Below are positions 53,111 to 63,114 of a stretch of 64,000 bases of DNA, piece after piece (the first letter of the stretch is position 1; the number at the start of each line of letters is the position of its first letter). Made by a program: the position numbers and the translations under genes. Origin of the DNA: Anaeromyxobacter sp. (GTDB lineage: Bacteria > Myxococcota > Myxococcia > Myxococcales > Anaeromyxobacteraceae); the NCBI GenBank assembly GCA_016718565.1, contig JADKCZ010000005.1:434001-498000 (forward strand). The letters are read 5' to 3'. The notes beneath the pieces were generated by a model, which ran no database searches, was not told the DNA's origin, and saw only the letters and a list, made by a program, of their open reading frames with translations.

Positions 53111-54346
53111 TCAGGCCCCGGCGGGCCCGGCCCGGGGGTCGGCGCGGCGCAGCACCACCACCACCCGCGCCCCGCCCTCCGGCCGGTTGGTGGCCACCAG
53201 GCGGCCGCCCCAGCGCTCCACGAACTCGCGGCTGAGCGCCAGCCCGAGCCCGGTGCCGCCGACCCCCTTGGTGGTGAAGAAGGGCTCGCCGAGGTGGTCC
53301 AGCGCCTCGGGCGTGAACCCCGGGCCGGAGTCGCACACCGCCACCTCCAGCCCGTCCGCCACCACCTCGATCACCACCTCCACCCAGCCCGGCGAGCCGC
53401 CCGCCTCGGCGGGGGCCACCGCGTCGGCGGCGTTGGCCAGCAGGTTCAGCAGCACCTGCACCAGCTCGGCCTGGTTGGCCACCACCGGCGGCGGGTCGGA
53501 CGGGGCCCTGAGCTCGAGGCGCGGCAGCCGGGGCCCCAGCGTGCGCCGCGCCTCGGCCAGCGCCGCCAGAGCGTCGGTGGGGCCCGGCCCCCCGGCGTCG
53601 CCGCGGGCGAAGCCGCGCAGCTCCTGGACGATGCGCTTGATCCGCTCGAGCCCGCCGCGGCTCTCGCGCAGGGCGTCCCGCAGCTCGCCCTCCGGCTCGC
53701 GCCGCGCCGCCAGCTCCTCCTCCACGAAGGCCACGTTGGTGCTCACGAAGGCCAGCGGGTTGTTGATCTCGTGGGCCACGCCCGCCGCCAGCCGGCCCAG
53801 CGAGGCCAGCCGCTCGGCGAGCGCCCGCCGGGCCTCGGAGTCGTGCAGCGCAGCCTGCGCCTGCGCCCGCGCCTCGGCGGCGGCCCGCTCGCGCTCGCGC
53901 AGGCGGCGGTAGAGCCGCGCCGCCACCCAGCCGTAGAAGGTGCAGGCGCCGTGGGCCGTCACCAGGAAGGCCACCTGGCCGGCCGGGGTCCCGGGGGGCT
54001 GGGCCAGCAGCCCCACCAGCAGGCCGACCGCGCCGGCGGCCAGCGGCGGGCCCGGCTCGTCCGGCACGAAGATGCCGAGCACCACCGGGATCACCGGCAC
54101 GAAGAAGTGGTAGGGGCTGGCCGGCCCGCCGGTGCCGGCCGCCAGCGCCCCCATGCCGGCGGTGAGGAGCGCCGCGTCGAGGGTCAGGGCGCGCGGCAGC
54201 CAGGCCGCGGCGGGCCAGCGCCCGGCCATCCACCAGCCGTGCAGCAGCGCCGCCGAGACCAGGAGGCGGCCGCCCACCACCGCCGGCGAGGCCCCGTAGG
54301 AGGCCAGGTCCAGCGCCAGGAAGGTGGTGTTGATGGCCACCACCAC
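53111..54346 (-). CDS. Membrane sensor histidine kinase (5' end probably extends to an ATG at 54455)
   Basis: Residues 1-135 hold about five membrane spans, then a coiled linker and HisKA with the phospho-His motif GRLAAGVAHEINNPLAF. The HATPase has QVLLNLLANAADAV and GVGGTGLGLALSREF. The first possible start here is a GTG inside the first span, which is unlikely. Upstream the frame stays open without a start, while an ATG at 54455 is one base out of phase. Removing one base from the run at 54436-54440 gives a natural N-terminus (MDAQSGVP, then SPERRRVTLVVVAI) of 36 more residues. No response regulator is adjacent. Confidence 0.85.
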   Translation of the reverse strand: MVVAINTTFLALDLASYGASPAVVGGRLLVSAALLHGWWMAGRWPAAAWLPRALTLDAALLTAGMGALAAGTGGPASPYHFFVPVIPVVLGIFVPDEPGPPLAAGAVGLLVGLLAQPPGTPAGQVAFLVTAHGACTFYGWVAARLYRRLRERERAAAEARAQAQAALHDSEARRALAERLASLGRLAAGVAHEINNPLAFVSTNVAFVEEELAARREPEGELRDALRESRGGLERIKRIVQELRGFARGDAGGPGPTDALAALAEARRTLGPRLPRLELRAPSDPPPVVANQAELVQVLLNLLANAADAVAPAEAGGSPGWVEVVIEVVADGLEVAVCDSGPGFTPEALDHLGEPFFTTKGVGGTGLGLALSREFVERWGGRLVATNRPEGGARVVVVLRRADPRAGPAGA

Positions 54347-54485
54347 CAGCGTGACGCGGCGCCGCTCGGGGCTGGTGGCCTCGGTGGTGAGCGCTCGGTC
54401 GGGCGAGGCGGCTGGGTGTGGTCTGGACGTCGGGACCCCCGGACTGGGCGTCCATGGTACCGCGTCCGGCGGAGGGGCGAGACCC

Positions 54486-54923
54486 CTACGGCGAGGCGAC
54501 CGGGCTGGCCGCCGGGCCGGCGAACTCGCGGCTGGCCACGGCCGAGGTGAGGACGTTGATGGTGTGGAACCCGAGCAGGGTGCCGAACGGGAAGAAGAAG
54601 GTGGTGAGGCCGGCCACCACCAGGCAGTAGGAGTGGCCGCGGCGCCGGCGGATGGCCCGCGCCGCCACCAGCAGCGCCGCCGAGAGCCCGGCGCCGTACA
54701 GGAGCACCAGCGCGCCCACCACCAGGAAGAGCCACCCCCCCAGCGACGGGGTGCGCGCCAGCCCCTCGTTGTAGACGCCGGGGTTGCCCACCACGCGCCA
54801 CCCGGTGACGATGGGCATGGCGAGCAGCGCGGTGAAGAAGGCCAGGGCGGCCGCCAGCCCGTAGTGGAGCGCGGGCAGCCGGTCGAGATCGTCGCGCTCG
54901 TTCCGCGGGGCAGGGTCGGTCAT
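54486..54923 (-). CDS. Predicted membrane protein of unknown function
   Basis: A 145-residue protein with three membrane spans (YGLAAALAFFTALLAMPIV, LFLVVGALVLLYGAGLSAALL, SYCLVVAGLTTFFFPFGTLLG). The last span and the FFFPFGTLLGFHTI motif resemble small membrane proteins with a DUF-type final span, but I cannot name the family. It lies upstream of the histidine kinase on the same strand and may be a co-sensor. The ATG at 54923 precedes the first span by about 20 residues. Confidence 0.65.
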   Translation of the reverse strand: MTDPAPRNERDDLDRLPALHYGLAAALAFFTALLAMPIVTGWRVVGNPGVYNEGLARTPSLGGWLFLVVGALVLLYGAGLSAALLVAARAIRRRRGHSYCLVVAGLTTFFFPFGTLLGFHTINVLTSAVASREFAGPAASPVASP

Positions 54924-55275
54924 GGCGCTCTGGCCGCCGCTGGGCGGGTGAAGGGTCCTGCGACGGCGCGGCGGGGGGCAGAAGATAGGCGGCGCCGCGG
55001 TGGGGCGCAAACCGGGGCAGGGTTCCCCTGTGGTTGCGATCGGTTGCCATACCCTGGGGGCGGTGCCCCCGGTCCTCGACCACCCCGGGTCGACGGCGAC
55101 CGGCCCCGACCAGGCCTGCGACAGAACTGCACCCGCCGTTGATCTCGGCGTGATCGCGCGTTGTTGCACTTCCTGGAAAAACCCCAGGCTTCGCAGGGTC
55201 TTCGGCACGATTCTTCCATGCACGAGTCGAGGACCTGCCAGCGCAGAGGGTTGGCGCGTCCAGGCGGATGCGACG
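54924..55275. other. 352-bp divergent intergenic region
   Basis: No convincing gene. It separates the divergent membrane protein and STAS genes, so it must hold both promoters. A CCTGG (55172-55176) / CCAGG (55184-55188) inverted repeat with an A-rich loop sits about 90 bases before the STAS start. The stretch 55145-55215 is locally AT-richer. I could not find a confident sigma-54 or sigma-70 pair. Confidence 0.5.
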
Positions 55276-55566
55276 ATGGCGAGCACCGGTGCCGGGGAGC
55301 GACAGCCGATGATCATCGAAGCGAACGGGACCTTCGACGTCCCAGCGGCCGAGCGCGTGGTGCGGCAGCTCCTCGAGGCCGGCCCCGACCGCGAGGTGCG
55401 GGTCGACCTGACGCAGGTGCGCGACTTCCACGACATGGGCGTGGCGGTGCTGGCCCGGGCGCTGGGCGGGCGGCGCCACGTGGCGGTGCGCGGCCTGCGC
55501 ACCCACCAGCTCCGGCTGCTCCGCTACCTGGGCATCGAGACCGACGACCGGTCGCTGGTGATGTGA
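55276..55566 (+). CDS. STAS-domain protein (anti-sigma-antagonist-like)
   Basis: A 96-residue single STAS domain: the strand MIIEANGTFDV is followed by REVRVDLTQVRDFHDMGVAVLARAL. The usual phosphorylatable Ser/Thr in the DSxG loop is replaced by HDMG, so phospho-switching by an SpoIIAB-type kinase is unlikely; it may be a constitutive binder or scaffold. Starts at 55276 or 55309 are both possible. It precedes hflX by 40 bases. Confidence 0.72.
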   Translation: MASTGAGERQPMIIEANGTFDVPAAERVVRQLLEAGPDREVRVDLTQVRDFHDMGVAVLARALGGRRHVAVRGLRTHQLRLLRYLGIETDDRSLVM

Positions 55567-55606
55567 TCGCCCCCGGCCGGCGGCGCCGTTATGCTGCCGC
55601 CACCCG

Positions 55607-57325
<1,719 letters not shown>

Positions 57326-57342
57326 GGGGAGCTCGCGGCCGC

Positions 57343-58854
57343 TCAGGTCCGGTAAGCGTCCACCGCCTCGCCCAGCCGCTCCGAGACCCGCGCCAGGTCC
57401 TGCACCACCAGCTCGGTGCGCTGCGCGCTGGCCAGGGTCTCGCCCATGGTGCCGTGCAGGTACTCCACCGCCGCGGCGATGCCCTCCATCTCCTCGGTCT
57501 GCCGGCGCGTCGTGTCGGCGATGCCGCGCGCCGCCCGCGACGACTCCTCGATGGCGGTGGCCAGGCCGCTGATGGTGGCGCTGGCCTGCTCGGCCCCCAG
57601 CACCGCGGCGCGGGCCTGCTCGCTGCCGTGGCTGGTGGCGGCCACCACCTTGCGGGTGGCCCGCTGCAGCTCCACCAGCATGGCGCGCACCTCGTCGGTG
57701 GCGCGGCGCGACTGCTCGGCCAGGCGGCGCATCTCCTCGGCCACCACCGCGAAGCCCTGCCCGCTCTCGCCCACCTTGGCGGCCTCGATGGCGGCGTTGA
57801 GCGCCAGCACGTTGGACTGCTCGGCCAGGTCCTTGACCGCGGCGATGATGCCGGCGATCTGCACGGTGCGGTCGGAGAGCTCGGTGACCGCCCCGGCGAT
57901 GGCGCCCACCCGCCCCTCCAGCGCGGCCAGGCCGGCCATGCCCTCGCGCACCGCCAGCGCCCCCTGGCGCCACACGGCGTCGGACCGCCCGGCCACCTCG
58001 ATGACCAGCTGGGCGCTCTCGGTGGCGATGCGCGAGGCCACCGCCATCTCGGCCACGGTGGAGGCGGTCTCCTCCAGCGCCGCCACCTGGCCGCCCAGCT
58101 GCCGCACCTGGTCGCGGGTGGTCTCGCCGATGGTGCGGGTGGCGGCGCCCACCTGCCCGGCGGCCAGGCGCAGGTCGGCCAGCATGGCGCGCAGCCCCTC
58201 CCCGAGCCGCTCCAGGTGGCCGGACAGGGTGGCCAGCTCGTCGCGGGCCGCCACCGGCGCGCCGGCCGCCAGGTCGCCCTGGGCCATCCGCCCGGCCGCC
58301 TCCGCCAGGGGGCCGAGCGGGCTGGCCAGCCGCCGCGCCAGCAGGCCGCCCACCAGCGCCGCCGCCACCGCCAGCAGGAGGCCGGCCGCGGCGCTCAGGC
58401 CCACCGCCAGCCCGAGCAGGCCGGAGAGGCGGGAGCGGTCGAGCCGCACCTCCACCGTGCCGCCCGGCACCGCCGCGGCCGGGCCCAGCCGGGCCACCCC
58501 GGCCACCACCCCGGCGTCCGGCAGCGGCACCGCCGAGCGGCCCACCACCAGCCCGGCGGCGTCGCGGACCGCCACCTCCACCCCGTCGTCGGTGGCCGCG
58601 CGCACCCGCGAGGCCCAGGCGTCGGCGTCGAAGTGGGCGGCCGGCTCGGCCCGCCGCATGGCGGCGGCCGCGCTGGAGGCCACCGCGGCGGCGCGCAGGC
58701 GCATGCCGTTGGCCATCAGCTCGCGCCCGGTGAGGTAGACGGCCAGCAGCAGCACCGCCATGGCCACCCCGACCACCAGGCCGAGCACGATCGCCACCTT
58801 GCGGTGGAAGCGCCCCTGGGAGGGGGCCAGGGCGGGCGCGTCGGCGGGCGGCAT
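57343..58854 (-). CDS. Methyl-accepting chemotaxis protein with HAMP domain
   Basis: A 503-residue transmembrane receptor. The first span is at about 20-42 (VAIVLGLVVGVAMAVLLLAVY), a periplasmic sensor of ~110 residues follows, then a second span and HAMP (about 185-240), and the signalling domain with core EQSNVLALNAAIEAAKVGE. It has no neighbouring che genes and probably feeds into the cluster about 8 kb away or another array. The ligand is unknown. Confidence 0.9.
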   Translation of the reverse strand: MPPADAPALAPSQGRFHRKVAIVLGLVVGVAMAVLLLAVYLTGRELMANGMRLRAAAVASSAAAAMRRAEPAAHFDADAWASRVRAATDDGVEVAVRDAAGLVVGRSAVPLPDAGVVAGVARLGPAAAVPGGTVEVRLDRSRLSGLLGLAVGLSAAAGLLLAVAAALVGGLLARRLASPLGPLAEAAGRMAQGDLAAGAPVAARDELATLSGHLERLGEGLRAMLADLRLAAGQVGAATRTIGETTRDQVRQLGGQVAALEETASTVAEMAVASRIATESAQLVIEVAGRSDAVWRQGALAVREGMAGLAALEGRVGAIAGAVTELSDRTVQIAGIIAAVKDLAEQSNVLALNAAIEAAKVGESGQGFAVVAEEMRRLAEQSRRATDEVRAMLVELQRATRKVVAATSHGSEQARAAVLGAEQASATISGLATAIEESSRAARGIADTTRRQTEEMEGIAAAVEYLHGTMGETLASAQRTELVVQDLARVSERLGEAVDAYRT

Positions 58855-58967
58855 GGGACCGGCAGTCTAGCAGGAGGCGGCGCCGCCCCAGAGGCTGGAA
58901 CCGCCCCCGGCTCCGGTCTAGAGTGCGCCGACTTTCGGCACCCTGCCGCCCGCCCGGAGCCCCACCC

Positions 58968-61040
58968 ATGAGCGCCCCCGCCCCCATCCCCAGCAGCGCC
59001 ACCCCGGCGCGCGAGTTCAAGCCGTACGTCGCGCCCGAGACCAGCATGGCCGAGCTCACGCCCAAGGCCATCGTGGCCGGGGCGGTCTTCGGCATCCTCT
59101 TCGGCGCCTCCACGGTCTACCTGGCGCTCAAGGCCGGCCTGACCGTCTCGGCCTCCATCCCCATCGCCGTCATCGCCATCTCGCTGGGGCGCAAGCTCCT
59201 CAAGACCACCATCCTGGAGAACAACATCATCCAGACGGCCGGGTCGGCCGGCGAGTCGATCGCGGCCGGGGTGGTCTTCACCCTGCCCGGCTTCCTCTTC
59301 CTCTCGGTGGGCGCCGACGGCGTCTCGGTGGGGGCCGGCTACTTCAACTACATCACCCTCTTCACGCTCTCGCTGGTGGGCGGCATGCTGGGCGTCCTCA
59401 TGATGGTGCCGCTCCGGCGCGCCCTCATCGTCAAGGAGCACGGCGAGCTGCAGTACCCGGAGGGCGCCGCCTGCGCCTCGGTGCTCATCGCCGGCGAGAA
59501 GGGCGGCGACTTCGCCCGGACCGCCTTCCAGGGCGTGGGCATCTCGATGGCCTACGCCATCCTGCAGAAGGTCTTCCACGTCATCGCCGAGACCCCGGCC
59601 TGGGTCTCGGGGCGCACCAACAAGTGGCTCCCCCACGCCACCGTCAACGCCGAGATCACCCCCGAGTACATGGGCGTGGGCTACATCATCGGCCCGAAGA
59701 TCGCCGGGGTGCTGGTGGCCGGCGGCGTCCTGGCCTGGCTGGGGCTCATCCCGCTGCTCGGCTTCCTGGTGCCCGGCGACGCGGTGGCCGCGCAGCTCCT
59801 CAAGGTGGGCAACACCCCGGCCCAGTTCGGCTGGGACCCGGCCACCCACACCTTCGCCAACACCGCCAACGCCATCTACCGCGCCTACGTCCGCCAGATC
59901 GGCGCCGGCGCGGTGGCGGCCGGCGGCTTCATCACCCTCATCAAGACCCTGCCCACCATCTACACCTCGCTGCGCGACTCGATCCGCTCGCTCTCCGACA
60001 AGGTGGCCGCCTCGGGGGTCAAGCGCACCGACCGCGACCTCTCCTTCGTGACCGTCATCGCCGGCAGCCTGGGGCTGGTGGTGGTGCTGGCGGTGCTGCC
60101 CTTCATGCCCGGCAACAGCTTCGGCACCCGGCTCATGGTGGGGATCCTGGTCATCGTCTTCGGCTTCATCTTCGTGACCGTCTCGTCGCGCATCGTGGGG
60201 CTCATCGGCTCCTCCTCCAACCCCATCTCCGGCATGACCATCGCCACCCTGATGGCCACCGCCATGATCTTCGTGGGGCTGGGCTGGACCGGCTCGGCCT
60301 ACGAGCCCATGGCGCTGGTGGTGGGCGGCATGGTCTGCATCGCGGCCGCCAACGGCGGCGCCACCTCGCAGGACCTCAAGACCGGCTACCTGATCGGCGC
60401 CACCCCGCGCTCCCAGCAGATCGCCCTCTTCGTGGGCGCCATCGCCTCGGCGGTGGTCATCGGCCTGACCGTGCAGCTGCTCGACCAGCCCACCGCCGAG
60501 CAGGCGGCCCAGGGCATCACCCACGCCATCGGCACCGAGAAGTTCCCGGCCCCGCAGGGCACGCTCATGGCGACCCTCATCAAGGGGCTCCTGTCGCTCA
60601 ACCTGGACTGGGTCTACGTGCTGGTGGGCGTCTTCTTCTCGATCACCATGGAGCTGTGCGGCGTGAAGGCGCTCTCCTTCGCGGTGGGCCTGTACCTGCC
60701 GCTCTCCACCACCCTGCCCATCTTCGCCGGCGGCGTGGTCAAGGGGCTGGTGGACGTGGTGGCGAAGCGCAAGGGCGGACCGGCCGAGGACGCCGAGCTG
60801 GGCGGCGGCTCGCTCATGGCCACCGGCCTGGTGGCCGGCGGCGCCCTCACCGGCGTGGTGGTGGCGCTGCTCAACGTGAACGACGGCATCAACACCTTCC
60901 TCACCGAGAACCTCAACCTCGAGCCGGCCCTGGCCGGGGTGCTGGGGCACGGCGGCTTCCAGCTCCTCGGGGTGGCCTGCTTCCTCGGCCTGGCGGTGCT
61001 CCTGTTCCGCGCCTCGCAGAAGCCGGCGCCCACGGTCTAG
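58968..61040 (+). CDS. OPT-family oligopeptide transporter
   Basis: A 690-residue inner-membrane transporter with about 15 spans. The N-terminal AELTPKAIVAGAVFGILFG and ASTVYLALKAGLTVSASIPIA are the OPT start. LQYPEGAACASVL and the later GSSSNPISGMTI are conserved motifs. These bring in peptides or metal-chelate complexes by proton symport. The ATG at 58968 lies just after an upstream in-frame ATG (58923); the shorter form matches the family. The gene starts 113 bases from the divergent MCP gene. Confidence 0.92.
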   Translation: MSAPAPIPSSATPAREFKPYVAPETSMAELTPKAIVAGAVFGILFGASTVYLALKAGLTVSASIPIAVIAISLGRKLLKTTILENNIIQTAGSAGESIAAGVVFTLPGFLFLSVGADGVSVGAGYFNYITLFTLSLVGGMLGVLMMVPLRRALIVKEHGELQYPEGAACASVLIAGEKGGDFARTAFQGVGISMAYAILQKVFHVIAETPAWVSGRTNKWLPHATVNAEITPEYMGVGYIIGPKIAGVLVAGGVLAWLGLIPLLGFLVPGDAVAAQLLKVGNTPAQFGWDPATHTFANTANAIYRAYVRQIGAGAVAAGGFITLIKTLPTIYTSLRDSIRSLSDKVAASGVKRTDRDLSFVTVIAGSLGLVVVLAVLPFMPGNSFGTRLMVGILVIVFGFIFVTVSSRIVGLIGSSSNPISGMTIATLMATAMIFVGLGWTGSAYEPMALVVGGMVCIAAANGGATSQDLKTGYLIGATPRSQQIALFVGAIASAVVIGLTVQLLDQPTAEQAAQGITHAIGTEKFPAPQGTLMATLIKGLLSLNLDWVYVLVGVFFSITMELCGVKALSFAVGLYLPLSTTLPIFAGGVVKGLVDVVAKRKGGPAEDAELGGGSLMATGLVAGGALTGVVVALLNVNDGINTFLTENLNLEPALAGVLGHGGFQLLGVACFLGLAVLLFRASQKPAPTV

Positions 61041-61044
61041 CCCG

Positions 61045-62055
61045 GTGACGGCCCGCGCCCGCCTCGCGCTGCCGCTCCTGCTCGCCGCGCTCGCCGGCGC
61101 GGCCGGGGCCGGCTGTGCCCGCGGGCCGGACGCCGAGGCCAAGGCCCGGGTGCTGGCCCCCGAGGCGCCGCCCGCGCCGCCGCCGCGCCCGCCCGACCTC
61201 GAGGCGCCGCGGCCGCTGCTCGACCTCGACGCCGGGGAGGCGGCCACCCGGCTCGGCTCCTTCGACTGGCGCGGCGCCGTCCGCTTCACCGCCACCCGCC
61301 AGGGCGACACGGCGGCGCGGGTGCAGGTGGCGGAGCGCCACCACGTGCGGCAGCTGGCCACCGGCGAGTTCGAGGTGGAGAGCGAGGTGGACGCCGGCGG
61401 CGGCCCGGGCGCGCTGGCCGGCAAGCAGGTGGTCTGGGCCGGCGGCATGACCTACGCCCGCACCCTGCACGCCCCCTTCCGCGAGCGCCCCACCGACCGC
61501 GGCCGCGACGCCCGCCGCTTCCGCGACGAGAGCTTCGGCCTGCTGGCCGACCTGGCGCGGCTCTACGGCCCGGCGCTGCTGCTCGACCCCGACGGCGCAG
61601 GCGAGGTGCTGGGCCGGCCGGCCCGCCGCTACCGCCTCTCGCTGGCCACCGACGGCGCGGCGGCGCCCGGCGGCCCCGAGGCGCGGGTCTTCGGCAGCGG
61701 CGGCCCGGACGCCGACACCCGGCGGCACCTGGCCTTCCTGGACGGCCGCGTCCCGCTGGCGGCGAGCGGCGAGGTGCTGGTGGACGAGGCCACCGGGGTG
61801 CCGCTGCGGGCCACGGTGCGCGGCGCCTTCGGGGTGAAGGAGGACGCCCGGGTGCGGGTGCAGGTGGAGCTCTCCATTGAGGTGAAGGCCCTGGGCGGCC
61901 GGGTGGGCGCGGTGATCCCGCCCCCGAAGGCCCTGCCCGACGCGCGCAAGCCGGCCGGCGTGGCCGCCGCGCTGGAGGCCGCCGGCCTGAAGGTGAAGGA
62001 GAAGCCGGCCGCCGCCGAGCCGGCCGACGAGCCCGACGCGCCCGACGCGCCCTAG
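61045..62055 (+). CDS. Predicted lipoprotein, LolA/LppX-like fold possible
   Basis: A 336-residue exported lipoprotein with the lipobox AGAGC after the hydrophobic leader. After a proline-rich stalk it is beta-rich, with repeated strands (FDWRGAVRFTATRQGDTA, FEVESEVDAGG, RRYRLSLATDG) that suggest a curved-sheet lipid-binding fold like LolA, but no diagnostic motif is present. The GTG start is five bases after the OPT gene, so co-transcription is likely. Its stop shares CTAG with the convergent CoA-binding gene. Confidence 0.68.
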   Translation: MTARARLALPLLLAALAGAAGAGCARGPDAEAKARVLAPEAPPAPPPRPPDLEAPRPLLDLDAGEAATRLGSFDWRGAVRFTATRQGDTAARVQVAERHHVRQLATGEFEVESEVDAGGGPGALAGKQVVWAGGMTYARTLHAPFRERPTDRGRDARRFRDESFGLLADLARLYGPALLLDPDGAGEVLGRPARRYRLSLATDGAAAPGGPEARVFGSGGPDADTRRHLAFLDGRVPLAASGEVLVDEATGVPLRATVRGAFGVKEDARVRVQVELSIEVKALGGRVGAVIPPPKALPDARKPAGVAAALEAAGLKVKEKPAAAEPADEPDAPDAP

Positions 62056-62492
62056 CGGAACCGCCCCCACTCCACCTTGAGGCAGCGGTCCTGCACCACC
62101 TGGATGCCGGCCCGGGCCAGCACCTCGGCGGCCGCGTCGTTGCGGATGCCGAGCTGGAACCAGACGGCGCGCGGCTTCTTGGCGAGCAGGTCGTCGAGGT
62201 GGCCGGGGATGTCGGAGGGCTTGCGGAAGACGTCCACCAGGTCGAGGTCGCCCGGCACGTCGACCAGCCGCCGGTAGACCTTCCGCCCCAGGATCTCGGT
62301 GGCCTCCGGGTAGTAGACCGGCACCGGCACCACCTCGCCGCCGTGGTCGGCCACGTACCGGGCCACGTAGAAGGCGGCCTGGTCGGCCTGGGCCTCGGTC
62401 TTCACGCCCAGCACCGCGATCCGCGTGAGCCCCTTCACCAGCGCCGCCACCCCGGCGTCGTCCTCGACGAGGTTCCGCTTCCAGTCGTCCAT
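62052..62492 (-). CDS. CoA-binding domain protein (YccU-like)
   Basis: A 146-residue single-domain protein with a Rossmann fold: RIAVLGVKTEAQADQAA at the nucleotide loop, then VVPVYYP-like residues (VVPVPVYYPEATEILGRKVY) and VDVFRKPSDIPGHLDD, and the terminal VVQDRCLKVEWGR. This is the CoA_binding_2 family of unknown cellular role. The stop overlaps the convergent lipoprotein stop at CTAG. Confidence 0.88.
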   Translation of the reverse strand: MDDWKRNLVEDDAGVAALVKGLTRIAVLGVKTEAQADQAAFYVARYVADHGGEVVPVPVYYPEATEILGRKVYRRLVDVPGDLDLVDVFRKPSDIPGHLDDLLAKKPRAVWFQLGIRNDAAAEVLARAGIQVVQDRCLKVEWGRFR

Positions 62493-62640
62493 GTCGGCGC
62501 TCCCGGCGGCGCCGCGCCCGGAGGAGCCCGGGCGCCACTCGCGCCGGTCGAGATCTCGCCCGCCGCGGACCGCCGCGAAAGACCCCTCCCGGGCCCCGCC
62601 CCGATCCCTGTCAGACGAGCCGGATATCGTGGAGTTTCGG

Positions 62641-62657
62641 CCACGGTCCGGCCGTGG
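62641..62657. promoter_or_regulatory. Inverted repeat CCACGG-TCCGG-CCGTGG
   Basis: Perfect 6-bp arms in the 265-base divergent region between the CoA-binding gene and the small charged-protein gene, about 100 bases from the latter. It could be an operator; nothing else is evident in this gap. Confidence 0.35.
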
Positions 62658-62757
62658 ATCGACGCCGGGCGCGGGCGCTCACGAAAACTGGATCTCCCGC
62701 CGCTCGCGCCTACGATGGCCTGGTGATCCGGGCTTCCTCCCGGCCGCAGGGGTGACG

Positions 62758-63114
62758 ATGGAGAGCAAGCGGAAGGGCGCCGGCAGGACGGCGGACGTGG
62801 TCGTGACCGAGGGCGCGGCGCAGGCCGCCCTGCGGCGCGGCGCGGCCCCTGGCCTGACGGCGGAGGAGGAGAAGGTGCTGCGGCTGCGGCTCGGCGCGGC
62901 GCTGCCCCGCACCTCCGAGCTGGAGTGGACCGAGCGCGAGCTCTCCGAGGACCAGCAGATCGAGCTGCAGGCCGCCCAGATCGAGGCCTGGATGAAGTGG
63001 AAGGACCACCTGGCCCGGCAGCGCGCCGGCCAGCCGGCCACCCGCACGCTCCCCGCGCCGCAGCCGTCGCGGGTGAAGGAGAAGATCGTCCGGGCCCTGC
63101 GCAAGAAGGCCTAG
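62758..63114 (+). CDS. Small charged hypothetical protein
   Basis: A 118-residue protein with no recognised domain. It has a Lys/Arg-rich start (ESKRKGAGR), a helical middle rich in Glu/Gln (WTERELSEDQQIELQAAQIE, WMKWKDHL) and a basic C-terminus (VKEKIVRALRKKA). The composition suggests a nucleic-acid-associated or adaptor protein. AGGGG lies just before the start. The stop shares CTAG with the next, convergent gene. Confidence 0.6.
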   Translation: MESKRKGAGRTADVVVTEGAAQAALRRGAAPGLTAEEEKVLRLRLGAALPRTSELEWTERELSEDQQIELQAAQIEAWMKWKDHLARQRAGQPATRTLPAPQPSRVKEKIVRALRKKA

